The translations under genes and the position numbers were made by a program. Source: a virus. From it: a stretch of 42,384 nucleotides of DNA. Positions within the stretch are counted from its first letter, which is position 1. Each line of letters begins with the position of its first letter. The notes below the pieces were generated by a model, which ran no database searches, was not told where the DNA came from, and worked only from the letters and a program-made list of their open reading frames with translations. The stretch is from IMG/VR virus record IMGVR_UViG_3300044630_002302, positions 1 through 42,384 of that record. One strand, 5' to 3'. Positions 15,815 through 24,520 of the stretch are shown here, piece after piece.

Positions 15815-16700
15815 TGATTTTAGTTAATGGAATATCGGCAGCACAAGTACACCAGTCGCGGGTACAGATAACAGGATCAGTAGGAATAATAAATGTATCA
15901 TTGTAGATATTACCCAGACTATCCCCAACTCTACAGGTTGCACGATGAACTTCACCGTCCCAATTAATCATGAGACTTTCTATACCTGCACTACAGGTCC
16001 ATCCCTTAAATTGATTCTGTTTCTTTTTAATAATATCATTAGCATGTACAATATATTCTTCATCTACACGACAATTAGGTTTAGCAGTAGCATCTTGTGA
16101 AATAAGCCATTCTAGATCTTTCCCATCATATCGCATATCGTCAAATATATTATGATCTCCTTCAGTCCAACGTATTCTACGAACAGCATATCTTATTCCT
16201 ACATCTTTTAATCTTTCCACAACAAATCTAACGTCAGCCATATGATCATGATGAGCCATGACATTTACAAAGAAATCTCTCTCAGTAGCATCGTAAAATT
16301 CGTTAATAGTTCTAAGAATACGTTGCCAGTCGTGTTCAAAATGTAAACTGAATACTAAGTGATTAAAAAACATTTCGTTGTCCAGATACCATTTTGCTGG
16401 ACGAGTTCCGTTAGTAGTTAGATTAACCCAAAAAACATCTTTTCTTTTAAAATAATCAAATAGGTCTTCGATGTCTGGATGAACCGCAGGTTCACCGCCC
16501 GTTAAACTAATACGCAATGGCTTCCCTAACGCACACAAACGGTCTACAGTGCGTTCTAATATATCGATAGGGGTATGTGGACTATAGTTGTCATGAATAC
16601 TGTCTGGACAGTAACTACAATCATAGTTACAACGTTTGCCAAGATTCCACTCAACTTTAATCTGATCTTGATGGGGCCATGCCGAAGTTATCTTAAACAT
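15792..16700 (-). CDS. Radical SAM protein (type A)
   Basis: 302 residues. Motif C24, C28, C31 (CNYDCSYC) and SLTGGEPAVHP for SAM. The C-terminal cysteine block (GWTCSAGIES, HRATCRVGD, VICTRDWCTCAADIP) corresponds closely in spacing to that of the product at 12691. It overlaps the upstream twitch gene by 8 bases and the downstream type B gene by 23 bases, so the three right-arm genes form a coupled unit like the left arm. Reaction unknown. Confidence 0.88.
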   Translation of the reverse strand: MFKITSAWPHQDQIKVEWNLGKRCNYDCSYCPDSIHDNYSPHTPIDILERTVDRLCALGKPLRISLTGGEPAVHPDIEDLFDYFKRKDVFWVNLTTNGTRPAKWYLDNEMFFNHLVFSLHFEHDWQRILRTINEFYDATERDFFVNVMAHHDHMADVRFVVERLKDVGIRYAVRRIRWTEGDHNIFDDMRYDGKDLEWLISQDATAKPNCRVDEEYIVHANDIIKKKQNQFKGWTCSAGIESLMINWDGEVHRATCRVGDSLGNIYNDTFIIPTDPVICTRDWCTCAADIPLTKINDQNHSD

Positions 16701-17961
16701 AAGGTTTAAACTCCGGAACTATGTCTAATAGATTTTGCCCACGAGATACATCTAATACTTGATTGAATTCTAAAAACTCTTTCCATAAATGATTTTGATC
16801 TTTTGCTCGTAGATAGTTGATATTGTCTTCAATTTGTCTTAGTGTGATTCCTAACAATATAGGATGTTTCTTAATGTTCTCAAAATTAGGAATACGTAAC
16901 TTCATTTGTTCTAATCGTTCGATAGCAAGTTCTTTTAACTCTTTTGGAAGTACCTGAGCTGATAATACATTAGGATAACTTACGCGATGGCTGTAAAATA
17001 CTATACCCATTTTATTAATGAAATAATCTACGCATTCTGCGGCTTGTAAAATATTACCAGCCTGTGCGGTGAAAGCACCAACCACACGTGAAACATTTGG
17101 TATAGTCTGTATTTCTTTAACATTTTTCTCAACTTCAGAAAAGTTACCATTACCACGGATATAATTGTAAACGTCATTGATGCCATCAATAGATACATTA
17201 ACAGCAACTGATTTGAAATAAGGCCAATAGTCATGTACAGTCCTTCCGCCTTTGATTCCTAGAGTGGTACCATTGGTAGCATATTTGATCTCTATATTCT
17301 TGCCATACGGTTTAAGCATGTCTAAAATTTTGTAATGCTGTGGATCCATTAACGGCTCACCACCGGCAAATTCTACCCGTCTAAAGTGCGGCAGCAGTTT
17401 TTCAAAACTTTCCCACCAGTTGTCTGTATCATCAAACGGACCTATATATTTTCCAGGTTTGCTGACAAATCTATCTACAGTTTTAACTAGGTAGTTACCT
17501 TCTTTAGCATAGAATGGTTTAACTTCATCCCAATCAGTCCAGCTGGTACTGTCTAAAGGATTACACATACGGCAGCGTAGATTGCACAAATTGTTGAGTT
17601 TGATCTCCATGGTTGGAAATTCGAAAGGCATGGTATAATCTTCACGCAGTGCGTCTAATGCGTTAGGATATAGATTGATTCGTGCTTCAGGAATCTCACC
17701 TTTAATGTGACGTTGGCGTAAACTTTCAACGCCTTGGTCTTCTAGATCAAAGCAAGGTTTGCACACTTCTGGACGCTCACCGCAAAGTACCTGTCTACGA
17801 ACTTCTCTCATATGATGACCGTTCCAAATATGTTCTAGACTATCATCTTGTATCCAGCCAATAGGTTGGCTTCGGCAGCATACTTTAACAGCACCATCTT
17901 CTCTAGTTGCTACACCTGTAAATGGATGTAAGCAGAATGTTTTGCTTTCTTTACCAGTCAT
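16693..17961 (-). CDS. Radical SAM protein with N-terminal twitch domain
   Basis: 422 residues. N-terminal auxiliary motif C10 (FCLHPFTGVA), C28-C29 (VKVCCRS), C67 and C70 (VCKPCFD), followed by the radical-SAM motif C126, C130, C133 (CNLRCRMC) and FAGGEPLMD. Same N-twitch architecture as the product at 11279 but about 50 residues shorter, mainly around the linker between twitch and core. It overlaps the gene at 17951-19366 upstream by 11 bases. In this arrangement the N-terminal module probably presents an auxiliary 4Fe-4S cluster near the active site. Confidence 0.88.
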   Translation of the reverse strand: MTGKESKTFCLHPFTGVATREDGAVKVCCRSQPIGWIQDDSLEHIWNGHHMREVRRQVLCGERPEVCKPCFDLEDQGVESLRQRHIKGEIPEARINLYPNALDALREDYTMPFEFPTMEIKLNNLCNLRCRMCNPLDSTSWTDWDEVKPFYAKEGNYLVKTVDRFVSKPGKYIGPFDDTDNWWESFEKLLPHFRRVEFAGGEPLMDPQHYKILDMLKPYGKNIEIKYATNGTTLGIKGGRTVHDYWPYFKSVAVNVSIDGINDVYNYIRGNGNFSEVEKNVKEIQTIPNVSRVVGAFTAQAGNILQAAECVDYFINKMGIVFYSHRVSYPNVLSAQVLPKELKELAIERLEQMKLRIPNFENIKKHPILLGITLRQIEDNINYLRAKDQNHLWKEFLEFNQVLDVSRGQNLLDIVPEFKPYV

Positions 17962-19366
17962 TTTTATGCCATATTGGTTTTGTTAATTCTTTAATATCTA
18001 CTGTAATTAGATCACTCGCCTGAGCAAATTTACTGTACTTATCGTAAGATTTAAACCCTTTATAGGCACGATTTTCAAGTATAACCCACGCATCAGGTAC
18101 AGTGTGTTTTAATTGCTCTATAGTTTTGTTTTCTAATTGCAGTCTATATACTAAGGTGTAAAAAATAGCAGTTGAATGATAACTAAAAACATGGCTGAGA
18201 TTAATTAATGTGTTACGATCGTTGTAACTAGGATCGATCCAATTATGTCCAACTTCTTCATGTAAGAAATCCTTGTAACAGAATTCAAAAGAAACTTTCT
18301 GTTTGATTTCAGGCCATATAGAATTCCAACCCACCGTCTGTTTAAATTCTTCCCAACGCTCTTGTAATCCGGTTTTTACACCATACCAAGTATCACTAGG
18401 CAAACCTAGAAACTCTGTTTTTTCACGACCAAATGTTTCTAAGAATTTTATATAATCGATGCCATCCCACTCTAAAAGACGTTTGGTGAATTCTAAGAAC
18501 ATCATATTGTAGTCTACAAACTTAACTCTAGTACCTTGCTCAAACCCATATTTCTTTAGATAAAATATCCAATCAAGACCGTTACAGGTTGTAATTAAAT
18601 TCTTTAAAGGACCATCTAGATCATATTCTGGTAAACTAGAAGTTCCAAACGGATTGATCCAATGCCTTGCCGCCACTGTTGTTTCTAAATAAAATTTACT
18701 TTGATGCTGAACAGGATTTCCGTCATCGGGATAAAAATATCTTTTGGAATTTCTAAAACCTTCATCAAATACCAAGACTGATAAATTATTTTCAAATGCC
18801 AAACTTAGAATATTCCATCCATAACACTTATGTTCAAAGTTTTTACGTTCGTGTCCTGATTTAACCCACAACGGAGTATAATCATCATGATAATTTTCTT
18901 CACTTCTAATAGGAACGATTTGTTCGTGATTAGTATATAAGGTCTTTTTTCCAATGTCGGGACAATCTAATCTTTGGTATTGACCTAAATTAATTACATA
19001 ACATTGTGGATGTAATTCATAATAGGCAATTTTTTTGTCTAGTATATGCCCCATTAGGAACCAGTCTTCTTTGACTTTTTGGTCTAATAAGGGATAAAAG
19101 TCTAAATAATCTCCCCAGATAGTTCCCATTAGAGCTACCACAGCATGATGGTATCCATTTACCGATGCAATTCTTAGTAGTTCATCTTCGTTATCACCAA
19201 CTAGAACATCATATCCGTTACCTGCAAGTGTGGCTATTTCAAAGTCAGCACTATTTTTAACCAGCTCAGTTAACCATGGGGTAGGATATTGATCTGTGCT
19301 ATCTATAATACAAAAAACTGTAGATTTATTTGTATCTTTAATAGATCTAAATGTTTGAAATGACAT
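17951..19366 (-). CDS. Unrecognised 471-residue protein of the island
   Basis: I do not recognise the family. The N-terminal part (about 1-130) alternates hydrophobic strands and helices (VVALMGTIWGDYLDFY, WFLMGHILDKKIAYYEL), which would fit a Rossmann or glycosyltransferase-like fold. A second part (about 260-320) has VKFVDYNMMFLEFTKRLL and EWDGIDYIKFLE, loosely like the acidic loop of a SAM methyltransferase. No clear DxD, Walker or metal motif is seen. It overlaps the downstream radical-SAM gene by 11 bases and the upstream hydroxylase by 20 bases, so it is translated as part of the right-arm operon. It could be the substrate-handling or transferase component. Confidence 0.7.
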   Translation of the reverse strand: MSFQTFRSIKDTNKSTVFCIIDSTDQYPTPWLTELVKNSADFEIATLAGNGYDVLVGDNEDELLRIASVNGYHHAVVALMGTIWGDYLDFYPLLDQKVKEDWFLMGHILDKKIAYYELHPQCYVINLGQYQRLDCPDIGKKTLYTNHEQIVPIRSEENYHDDYTPLWVKSGHERKNFEHKCYGWNILSLAFENNLSVLVFDEGFRNSKRYFYPDDGNPVQHQSKFYLETTVAARHWINPFGTSSLPEYDLDGPLKNLITTCNGLDWIFYLKKYGFEQGTRVKFVDYNMMFLEFTKRLLEWDGIDYIKFLETFGREKTEFLGLPSDTWYGVKTGLQERWEEFKQTVGWNSIWPEIKQKVSFEFCYKDFLHEEVGHNWIDPSYNDRNTLINLSHVFSYHSTAIFYTLVYRLQLENKTIEQLKHTVPDAWVILENRAYKGFKSYDKYSKFAQASDLITVDIKELTKPIWHKNDW

Positions 19367-20084
19367 TTTTACCTTTTAGACTTTTGAATATTAAATTAGA
19401 AAAATCTTCTAATCTATCTCCAATTATACATTCAGCAATCATATGGATCCTTGTTTGAGAACTATGATTTATTATAGCATGATTGCGAGTATTATTCAAG
19501 ATATAAATGCTACCTTCTTGCCAAGGTAAAACCCCACACTCCTCGCTAATCATTTCGCATCCGGTTGGATGAGTAATAGCTAGATTAATCGCTATAGTTT
19601 CATTTAATACATCTAGATCTTTAAGAGATAAATGTCGACCCCAGTCAGGTAGATCATTATGAACATCAATATATCCGCCTGGATCGAGCTTCATGAATCG
19701 TAATCTTTTAAATCCCTGTACAGGAAAATTCTTCCAAAAGTTTACAATGGTAGGAACACTATTGGCTAACTCAGTCCAATCAAAATGTTGTTTAGTAATA
19801 TCATCGTGATGTGTAGTTTCTGAGATATTGACCCCATGAACACAACAACTGCTCCATCCTTGGTGTATTTCTCCGCTACGATGTGTAACATAGTAGGGTT
19901 CGGCAGCAGTCATTTCTTGTTTAAAACTGTTGAGATCAAAATCTATATCTAATTTTAACCAACCAATTGTATCTTGTTTAAACAACCATCTGGTGGTATT
20001 TACAGGATCAGTAACATTAACATCAACAGCCCAATTTAAATTTTTATTTTGATCGGCAAAGTCTAATAAATGCTGAGGAATCAT
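19347..20084 (-). CDS. Asp/Asn hydroxylase-like 2OG oxygenase
   Basis: The frame opens at 20099, but the ATG at 20084-20082 forms an ATGA overlap with the stop of the upstream PP-loop gene and is preferred; this gives 245 residues. Core residues: H142-N-D144 (YIDVHNDLPDWG), the strand ETIAINLAIT, H192 (NTRNHAIINHS) and R202 (SQTRIHMIAE). The N-terminal 120 residues are an extra domain containing a His-rich loop (TTHHDD) and a CC pair. The layout fits an AspH-type hydroxylase with an N-terminal extension. Substrate unknown. Its 3' end overlaps the unrecognised 471-residue gene by 20 bases. Confidence 0.78.
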   Translation of the reverse strand: MIPQHLLDFADQNKNLNWAVDVNVTDPVNTTRWLFKQDTIGWLKLDIDFDLNSFKQEMTAAEPYYVTHRSGEIHQGWSSCCVHGVNISETTHHDDITKQHFDWTELANSVPTIVNFWKNFPVQGFKRLRFMKLDPGGYIDVHNDLPDWGRHLSLKDLDVLNETIAINLAITHPTGCEMISEECGVLPWQEGSIYILNNTRNHAIINHSSQTRIHMIAECIIGDRLEDFSNLIFKSLKGKNVISNI

Positions 20085-20869
20085 TGCGATAATGCCCAAT
20101 TACGTTCTTGGCACCAAAAACATTTTCCACAAGTTGGTATTGTTTGTCCCGGAACATAGGTTCGATAATCAATTCCTTCGAAGACGTCTGGAAAGGTCTG
20201 AGTATCTCCCTCGCAGGATCTCGTCTTGCTCAGTAAATTTTCAAGATTGAAATTTTTATATTGTCTGATAATCCAATCTTTAGATGTGAATCTAAAGGGA
20301 TGACAAACATATATTCCCTGTTGAAAGTCAACCAACAGATGAATATTTTCTTCAGTAAGTTCGTTATTGCGATCGTCTGGTTTAAAGGTAATACTATCCA
20401 GCGGCGGATTTTTGGTTATTCCGGCAAACCAAGCATTGATTTTTTGAGTGAAACATACATATTCAGCATGACTTCTGACACTGATTTGATCACCACTTTT
20501 CATATGACCATATTCGTCTTTGATAATCGGTCCGATATTACCGTATTCAATATCAGGAGCAATAAAGTTTTCGTGTCTGATAAACTCTATAGTAGGAAAT
20601 CTAACACATAACTCATAATAGACATTTAGTGAATCCCACTTTTGCCAAGGTCTCGTTTTCCACATACGAATGTTGCTGATAATGTGTACCTGGATTTTGA
20701 GATTATTTTTAACAATCAAGTCACAGAGTATGTAGGCCAGCATGGCCGAATCGGCACCACCGCTAATACTAACAGCGATCTTTTTCCATTCAGGATTTAA
20801 AACAAATGCTACCCCATCAATGTCATGGGTATAGTCTTTATAGGCCCAATTTTTTATTAATGTATTCAC
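20081..20869 (-). CDS. PP-loop ATP pyrophosphatase, QueC/ExsB-like
   Basis: 262 residues. SISGGADS (34-41) is the PP-loop that binds ATP and releases pyrophosphate. The C-terminus has C219 (TRSC) and CGKCFWC (C247, C250, C253), the cysteine layout of the QueC zinc site (C...CxxCxxC), although the gap between the first and second cysteine is about 20 residues longer than in QueC. QueC turns a carboxylate into a nitrile through an amide for 7-deazaguanine synthesis. No QueD, QueE or FolE is visible here, so this is probably a relative that activates a carboxylate in another substrate. It overlaps the B12/radical-SAM gene by 32 bases and the hydroxylase by 4. Confidence 0.72.
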   Translation of the reverse strand: MNTLIKNWAYKDYTHDIDGVAFVLNPEWKKIAVSISGGADSAMLAYILCDLIVKNNLKIQVHIISNIRMWKTRPWQKWDSLNVYYELCVRFPTIEFIRHENFIAPDIEYGNIGPIIKDEYGHMKSGDQISVRSHAEYVCFTQKINAWFAGITKNPPLDSITFKPDDRNNELTEENIHLLVDFQQGIYVCHPFRFTSKDWIIRQYKNFNLENLLSKTRSCEGDTQTFPDVFEGIDYRTYVPGQTIPTCGKCFWCQERNWALSQ

Positions 20870-22316
20870 TCTTGATTTCTCTAGCTCGTATAGTTAAATT
20901 ATTTTGCACTTCCCAACCATTTTCTTGTTCGTGTAACCCCAAGGCAAACTCGATACTTTCTGAAACAGACAGCATAGAAAACAATTTCCATGAATCTAGA
21001 TATCCTGGTCGAAATCTACGAATCTGTTCATCAACAGCTTCTATAGCATCATACATATTCATATTTTCATTTTCCCAGATAGTTAGATCATTAGAAAAGA
21101 AATTATGTCTATTGTATAATTCTCTTTTTTCCTGTTTCATAATTTTATATCCGTATTTTTCATAATCTTCGTCAATGGTGGATTTTTTTCCGGTAAGATT
21201 AATATTAAACGGAAAAGCGATGACATTTTGATCACTCCAATTAGTACACAACCAATCAAGTGCCAGTGCTATACTTTCCTTAGTTTCTTTTGGTAAACCA
21301 TATACCAATGAAACGGTTCCACGATATTTTTTTATTGAGCTAAGGAAGTAATCTCTAGTATCCAATAACCCTGCTTTAATCTTGTCAGGGTGCATACCCT
21401 TACCAATAGATTTACCAGTATCGTGGTTAAATGTTTCAATACCAAAATAATGAGACCAGACTCCGGCGTCAGCTAACAATTCTTTTTGTTGCGGACGACT
21501 GAATAAAATGTCCCCACGTATAAAAGCACTAAAATTAGGTTCAAAAGACAAACGTTTAGCTATATTGCCCATCTTGACTAATTTTTCGTCACGATCGTTT
21601 AAAGTTTCATCTGCGACCTGGTAGTTACTAACACCATAAAGATCATAGTTTCTTTGTAACTCGGTATAGAATCCGTCTAGGTCACGAGTAGTATCTTCTT
21701 TCACACCTAACACAGGAAAGTTACAGAAGGTGCAAGCGAATTTACAACCTCTGGATATTTCTGTAGATAAGGTTTCATTAGGATAGATAAAATCTCTAGG
21801 TTCATAATCGATGCTAAGATCACTCATCGGCCATGCTGGATAGAAAGCATTGGCATCGATATACCATCCGTTTTTTCTTGGAACGCCTTTAGGGAAAGTT
21901 CCATTGCTAAATTTATATTTTAACACTGTTAATACCGCATGTTCTCCAAATCCTCCGATAATATAATCGATGTCATCGTAGATTGGAAAATGGATACTAG
22001 GATTTTGTCCGCCTGCTAGCGTCATTATATCTGGATAATTTTCTTTGATATGTCTTAATAAATCAATCAATATTTTTTGGACTGGATCTGATGAATAATT
22101 GATCCATGTCGCACTGAAACCAACCCAAGATAGTTGCCCGGCTTGGTGTCTTATTTTAATCAGCTCTTTAAGTTGATCCAGAGTCCAATGATAGAAAAAG
22201 TCGACTACTTCAATGTCCCATCCTTCTTTTCGTAATACCGTGGCGATCCGATATGCACCACCAACACGTTCTAATCCGCCGGATCTTTCGTAGCCTGTAA
22301 ATATGATTGCTTTCAT
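20838..22316 (-). CDS. B12-binding-domain-type radical SAM protein
   Basis: 492 residues. An N-terminal Rossmann-like domain (KAIIFTGYERSGGLERVGGA, then WVGFSATWI and MTLAGGQNPS) matches the cobalamin-binding domain of class B radical-SAM enzymes, but the DxHxxG histidine that ligates cobalt is not seen, so base-off B12 binding may be lost. The radical-SAM motif is C191, C195, C198 (SRGCKFACTFC). A helical C-terminal domain of about 130 residues follows. Family members methylate unreactive carbons or join sulphur and carbon chains. First gene of the 22316-14729 minus operon; its ATG lies exactly 5 bases after a GTTAAATA motif and has no Shine-Dalgarno. Confidence 0.85.
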   Translation of the reverse strand: MKAIIFTGYERSGGLERVGGAYRIATVLRKEGWDIEVVDFFYHWTLDQLKELIKIRHQAGQLSWVGFSATWINYSSDPVQKILIDLLRHIKENYPDIMTLAGGQNPSIHFPIYDDIDYIIGGFGEHAVLTVLKYKFSNGTFPKGVPRKNGWYIDANAFYPAWPMSDLSIDYEPRDFIYPNETLSTEISRGCKFACTFCNFPVLGVKEDTTRDLDGFYTELQRNYDLYGVSNYQVADETLNDRDEKLVKMGNIAKRLSFEPNFSAFIRGDILFSRPQQKELLADAGVWSHYFGIETFNHDTGKSIGKGMHPDKIKAGLLDTRDYFLSSIKKYRGTVSLVYGLPKETKESIALALDWLCTNWSDQNVIAFPFNINLTGKKSTIDEDYEKYGYKIMKQEKRELYNRHNFFSNDLTIWENENMNMYDAIEAVDEQIRRFRPGYLDSWKLFSMLSVSESIEFALGLHEQENGWEVQNNLTIRAREIKSEYINKKLGL

Positions 22317-22321
22317 ACCAG

Positions 22322-22329
22322 TATTTAAC
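22322..22329 (-). promoter_or_regulatory. T4-type late promoter motif, 5 bases before an ATG
   Basis: GTTAAATA on the minus strand, then CTGGT, then the ATG at 22316. The spacing would place the transcription start at the start codon. Confidence 0.5.
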
Positions 22330-22348
22330 TATAGCTATAACCCCTTCA

Positions 22349-22356
22349 AATAAATA
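22349..22356 (+). promoter_or_regulatory. T4-type late promoter motif, 7 bases before an ATG
   Basis: AATAAATA, followed by TGAAGCT and the ATG at 22364. It forms a divergent pair with the motif at 22322-22329. Confidence 0.5.
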
Positions 22357-22363
22357 TGAAGCT

Positions 22364-23059
22364 ATGGAAAACTTTGAATACTATTACAATAATACGCCAG
22401 ATCACGGATTGGTTAGGAATAATCTAATCTATACCAGCTTAATATCCAAAGATAAAAAGACATTCGTACAATGGTACTATAATGATACTGAATATCATCA
22501 AGGTAAAAATCAAATAATTGATAAAGATCTTATGTCCGAAAAATGGGCAAAAGAACTCTATTTTTTAAATCAAATGTCTACAAATAAATCCGATCTGGTA
22601 CCTAAGATTTTAGATATAGATCTCAATGAAAAGAAAATCTATTTAAAGATAGACGGTGTAGATTTTTGGCAACGCAGTTTGGATAACAATTGTAACTTTG
22701 ATCAAGTATTACCAGATTGGCAAGATCAAATGTTAGCTATTTTACAAGCACACAAAGATCTAGGATTTTACAAATACAGTCTGCATCCTAGCAGTTATTT
22801 TATTATAGATGGGCAACTAAAGAGCATTAATTATTTCTTCTGCCATACCCCCGACGAACCAATGGTTCCGTTGAATCATTTCCGTAGCCATATTAGTAAT
22901 GATCGTCAGGCTAAATTAGAAGGATATTTTACTGCCCACAATCTAAGTTGGGATAGCGTATTATCATATGATATATTACAGCAAATGACTTTTGAAAGTT
23001 TTCGAAGTAACTACTCTAGTGATTTTATAGAAAGAGCAAAGAAAATTTATGTATCTTAA
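22364..23059 (+). CDS. Kinase-fold protein with degenerate active site (putative pseudokinase)
   Basis: The frame is open from 22307, but the ATG at 22364 (MENFEYYYNN) lies just after the late motif and is preferred; this gives 231 residues. The order of elements looks like the aminoglycoside-phosphotransferase/LPS-kinase fold: EKWAKELYFLNQM (59-71) as helix C, VPKILDIDLNEKKIYLKID as strands with hinge, then a catalytic-loop-like segment KYSLHPSSYFIIDG (137-150) followed by LKSINYFF. Where active kinases have HGDLHPxN and IDF, this has S139 for Asp, S144 for Asn and N156 for the metal-binding Asp. If the fold call is right, it cannot use the standard phosphotransfer mechanism. It overlaps the next gene by 11 bases. 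Confidence 0.5.
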   Translation: MENFEYYYNNTPDHGLVRNNLIYTSLISKDKKTFVQWYYNDTEYHQGKNQIIDKDLMSEKWAKELYFLNQMSTNKSDLVPKILDIDLNEKKIYLKIDGVDFWQRSLDNNCNFDQVLPDWQDQMLAILQAHKDLGFYKYSLHPSSYFIIDGQLKSINYFFCHTPDEPMVPLNHFRSHISNDRQAKLEGYFTAHNLSWDSVLSYDILQQMTFESFRSNYSSDFIERAKKIYVS

Positions 23060-23738
23060 GAAACTAGATTATCAAGTTGATATACAACCATTCTCAAAGT
23101 ATCTTAAAGATATTAAATGGGATAAAGATGGTAGATGTGCAATTAACAAACCTACCGGACATTTTTTATACGATCCATATGAGTTTCTTCCTGAATGGAA
23201 AGATACAGAATTTGAGAAATTGTATAATGATATCCCTTACGAAGTTAGTGAACTAAGATTAATCAGACTAACTCCTGGAGAATGTTATAGGTCACATAGC
23301 GATATTGATGATCGAATCCATTTAAATTTACAAGCCAGTGATCAATGTTATCTGATAAATCTCAACGATCAAGAGATGCACAAATTAGAAACAGATGGTA
23401 ACTTTTATCAAATGGATGGTTCTTATTTGCATACCGCAGTAAACTTTGGCAGCATAGATAGAATCCAATTAGTAATGCGTATACCTTTGAAGAAATATTC
23501 TGGAGAGGATTTTATCGCAATTAAAATAATCTTTAAAACTATTCCTTACAATCTTAGATACGTTGTAGATCAAACAATATCTCCATTGCTAAACAGATAT
23601 GTTAAAGATGGTAGACTAGGGTCATTCGAGTGCCCTATTACTACTGAATATGATTTATTAATAGAACCAGAAGCATTGGCCACTATTGTACACACGCTCG
23701 ATCAAGTAAACTTAGATTATGATGTTGTGAGAATATAA
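23049..23738 (+). CDS. Asp/Asn hydroxylase-like 2OG oxygenase with C-terminal extension
   Basis: 229 residues. Core motif H83-S-D85 (CYRSHSDIDD), H128 (GSYLHTAVN) and R138 (SIDRIQLVMR), with HLNLQASD and YLINLND strands between. After residue 150 comes an extra domain of about 80 residues (FIAIKIIFKTIPYNL, then SPLLNRYVKDGR) not found in minimal AspH-like proteins; I do not recognise it. It is translationally coupled to the kinase-fold gene upstream (11-base overlap) and to the next oxygenase (1-base overlap, TAATG at 23736-23740). The three together form a short plus-strand operon behind a late motif. Confidence 0.78.
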   Translation: MYLKKLDYQVDIQPFSKYLKDIKWDKDGRCAINKPTGHFLYDPYEFLPEWKDTEFEKLYNDIPYEVSELRLIRLTPGECYRSHSDIDDRIHLNLQASDQCYLINLNDQEMHKLETDGNFYQMDGSYLHTAVNFGSIDRIQLVMRIPLKKYSGEDFIAIKIIFKTIPYNLRYVVDQTISPLLNRYVKDGRLGSFECPITTEYDLLIEPEALATIVHTLDQVNLDYDVVRI

Positions 23739-24520
23739 TGATTAAAGGTATCAACGGATCCCCCTATGTAAACATCGAACCCCATATAGACATTGAGGGG
23801 TTCAGTAAACTGCACTACAAGATCTGTAGAGGATTAGTGCAGTCAAAATACAAGAAAGAAGGTAATATGGTCAAGCCAGGTGGCTGTGAAGGAGCCTACG
23901 AGTTAACATTTAAACCCCTGTATCAGGCACTAGAAGAATATCACGCTTTGCCAGAAGACCATGAGATACGAGTAGAAGGCCGTGCCATAGGTGAATACAA
24001 GAATCGCGATGATTTTATGTTGTTCTTAAAACTAGCACTTGGTGCCTATGATCCGTATCAGTTTGTGTTCTTAAAAACAGAAGCGGGCGGTTGGGAATCA
24101 CGTTTTGATGAAAAGACCTGGACTCCAGATGTGGAGCTATTTCCGGAGCTTAAGATATGGTTAGAAAATCTAGTAGAGCAGAAAGTATTCAAACATCTTG
24201 GCCGTGTTATATTCTTCAAAGCAGAACACGATTGTCTAATGCCCTTGCATCGCGATTTGATCTTACCCGACGAACACAATTACTTCCCACATAGGCACGA
24301 GTTTATACACGTGCGTCCTAATTTAGATAAACCTTTCTATATATGGGATTCCGAGACTGATCAAAAAATACTGACAGATAAGCGTGCTGTTTGGTTTAAC
24401 GATCAAGATTGGCATGCCGGTGGTAGAGTAAACAAGCAAAGTTACAGCCTAAGGATCGATGGTCCGTTCACAGATGAATTCCGTGAGCGTATTGGTGTTG
24501 CTCATCTAGACAACTATTAA
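23738..24520 (+). CDS. 2OG-type oxygenase, HRD...WH family, member 1
   Basis: 260 residues. Metal site H171-R-D173 (MPLHRDLILP), distal H216 (DQDWHAGGR), 2OG-site R229 (YSLRIDG). Before the motif there is an N-terminal domain of about 150 residues with YDPYQFVFLK and FPELKIWLENL. The product at 25132 has the same order of blocks (FPNLKNFVESL, GHHRDFNYFP, NWHGN, PEFRELIGV...YY), so the two are paralogues. Its last bases overlap the convergent gene at 24517 by 4. All expected ligands are present and the enzyme is probably active on an unknown substrate. Confidence 0.78.
   Translation: MIKGINGSPYVNIEPHIDIEGFSKLHYKICRGLVQSKYKKEGNMVKPGGCEGAYELTFKPLYQALEEYHALPEDHEIRVEGRAIGEYKNRDDFMLFLKLALGAYDPYQFVFLKTEAGGWESRFDEKTWTPDVELFPELKIWLENLVEQKVFKHLGRVIFFKAEHDCLMPLHRDLILPDEHNYFPHRHEFIHVRPNLDKPFYIWDSETDQKILTDKRAVWFNDQDWHAGGRVNKQSYSLRIDGPFTDEFRERIGVAHLDNY

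Noticed and set aside
2969-17961. RiPP biosynthetic cluster with precursor peptide
   Set aside because: No short Cys/Ser-rich precursor, no RRE-like domain and no transporter was found, although twitch/SPASM proteins are common in such clusters.
20081-20869. Direct call as QueC (preQ0 synthase)
   Set aside because: The cysteine spacing differs from QueC and no other queuosine gene is seen, so only a QueC-like label is given.
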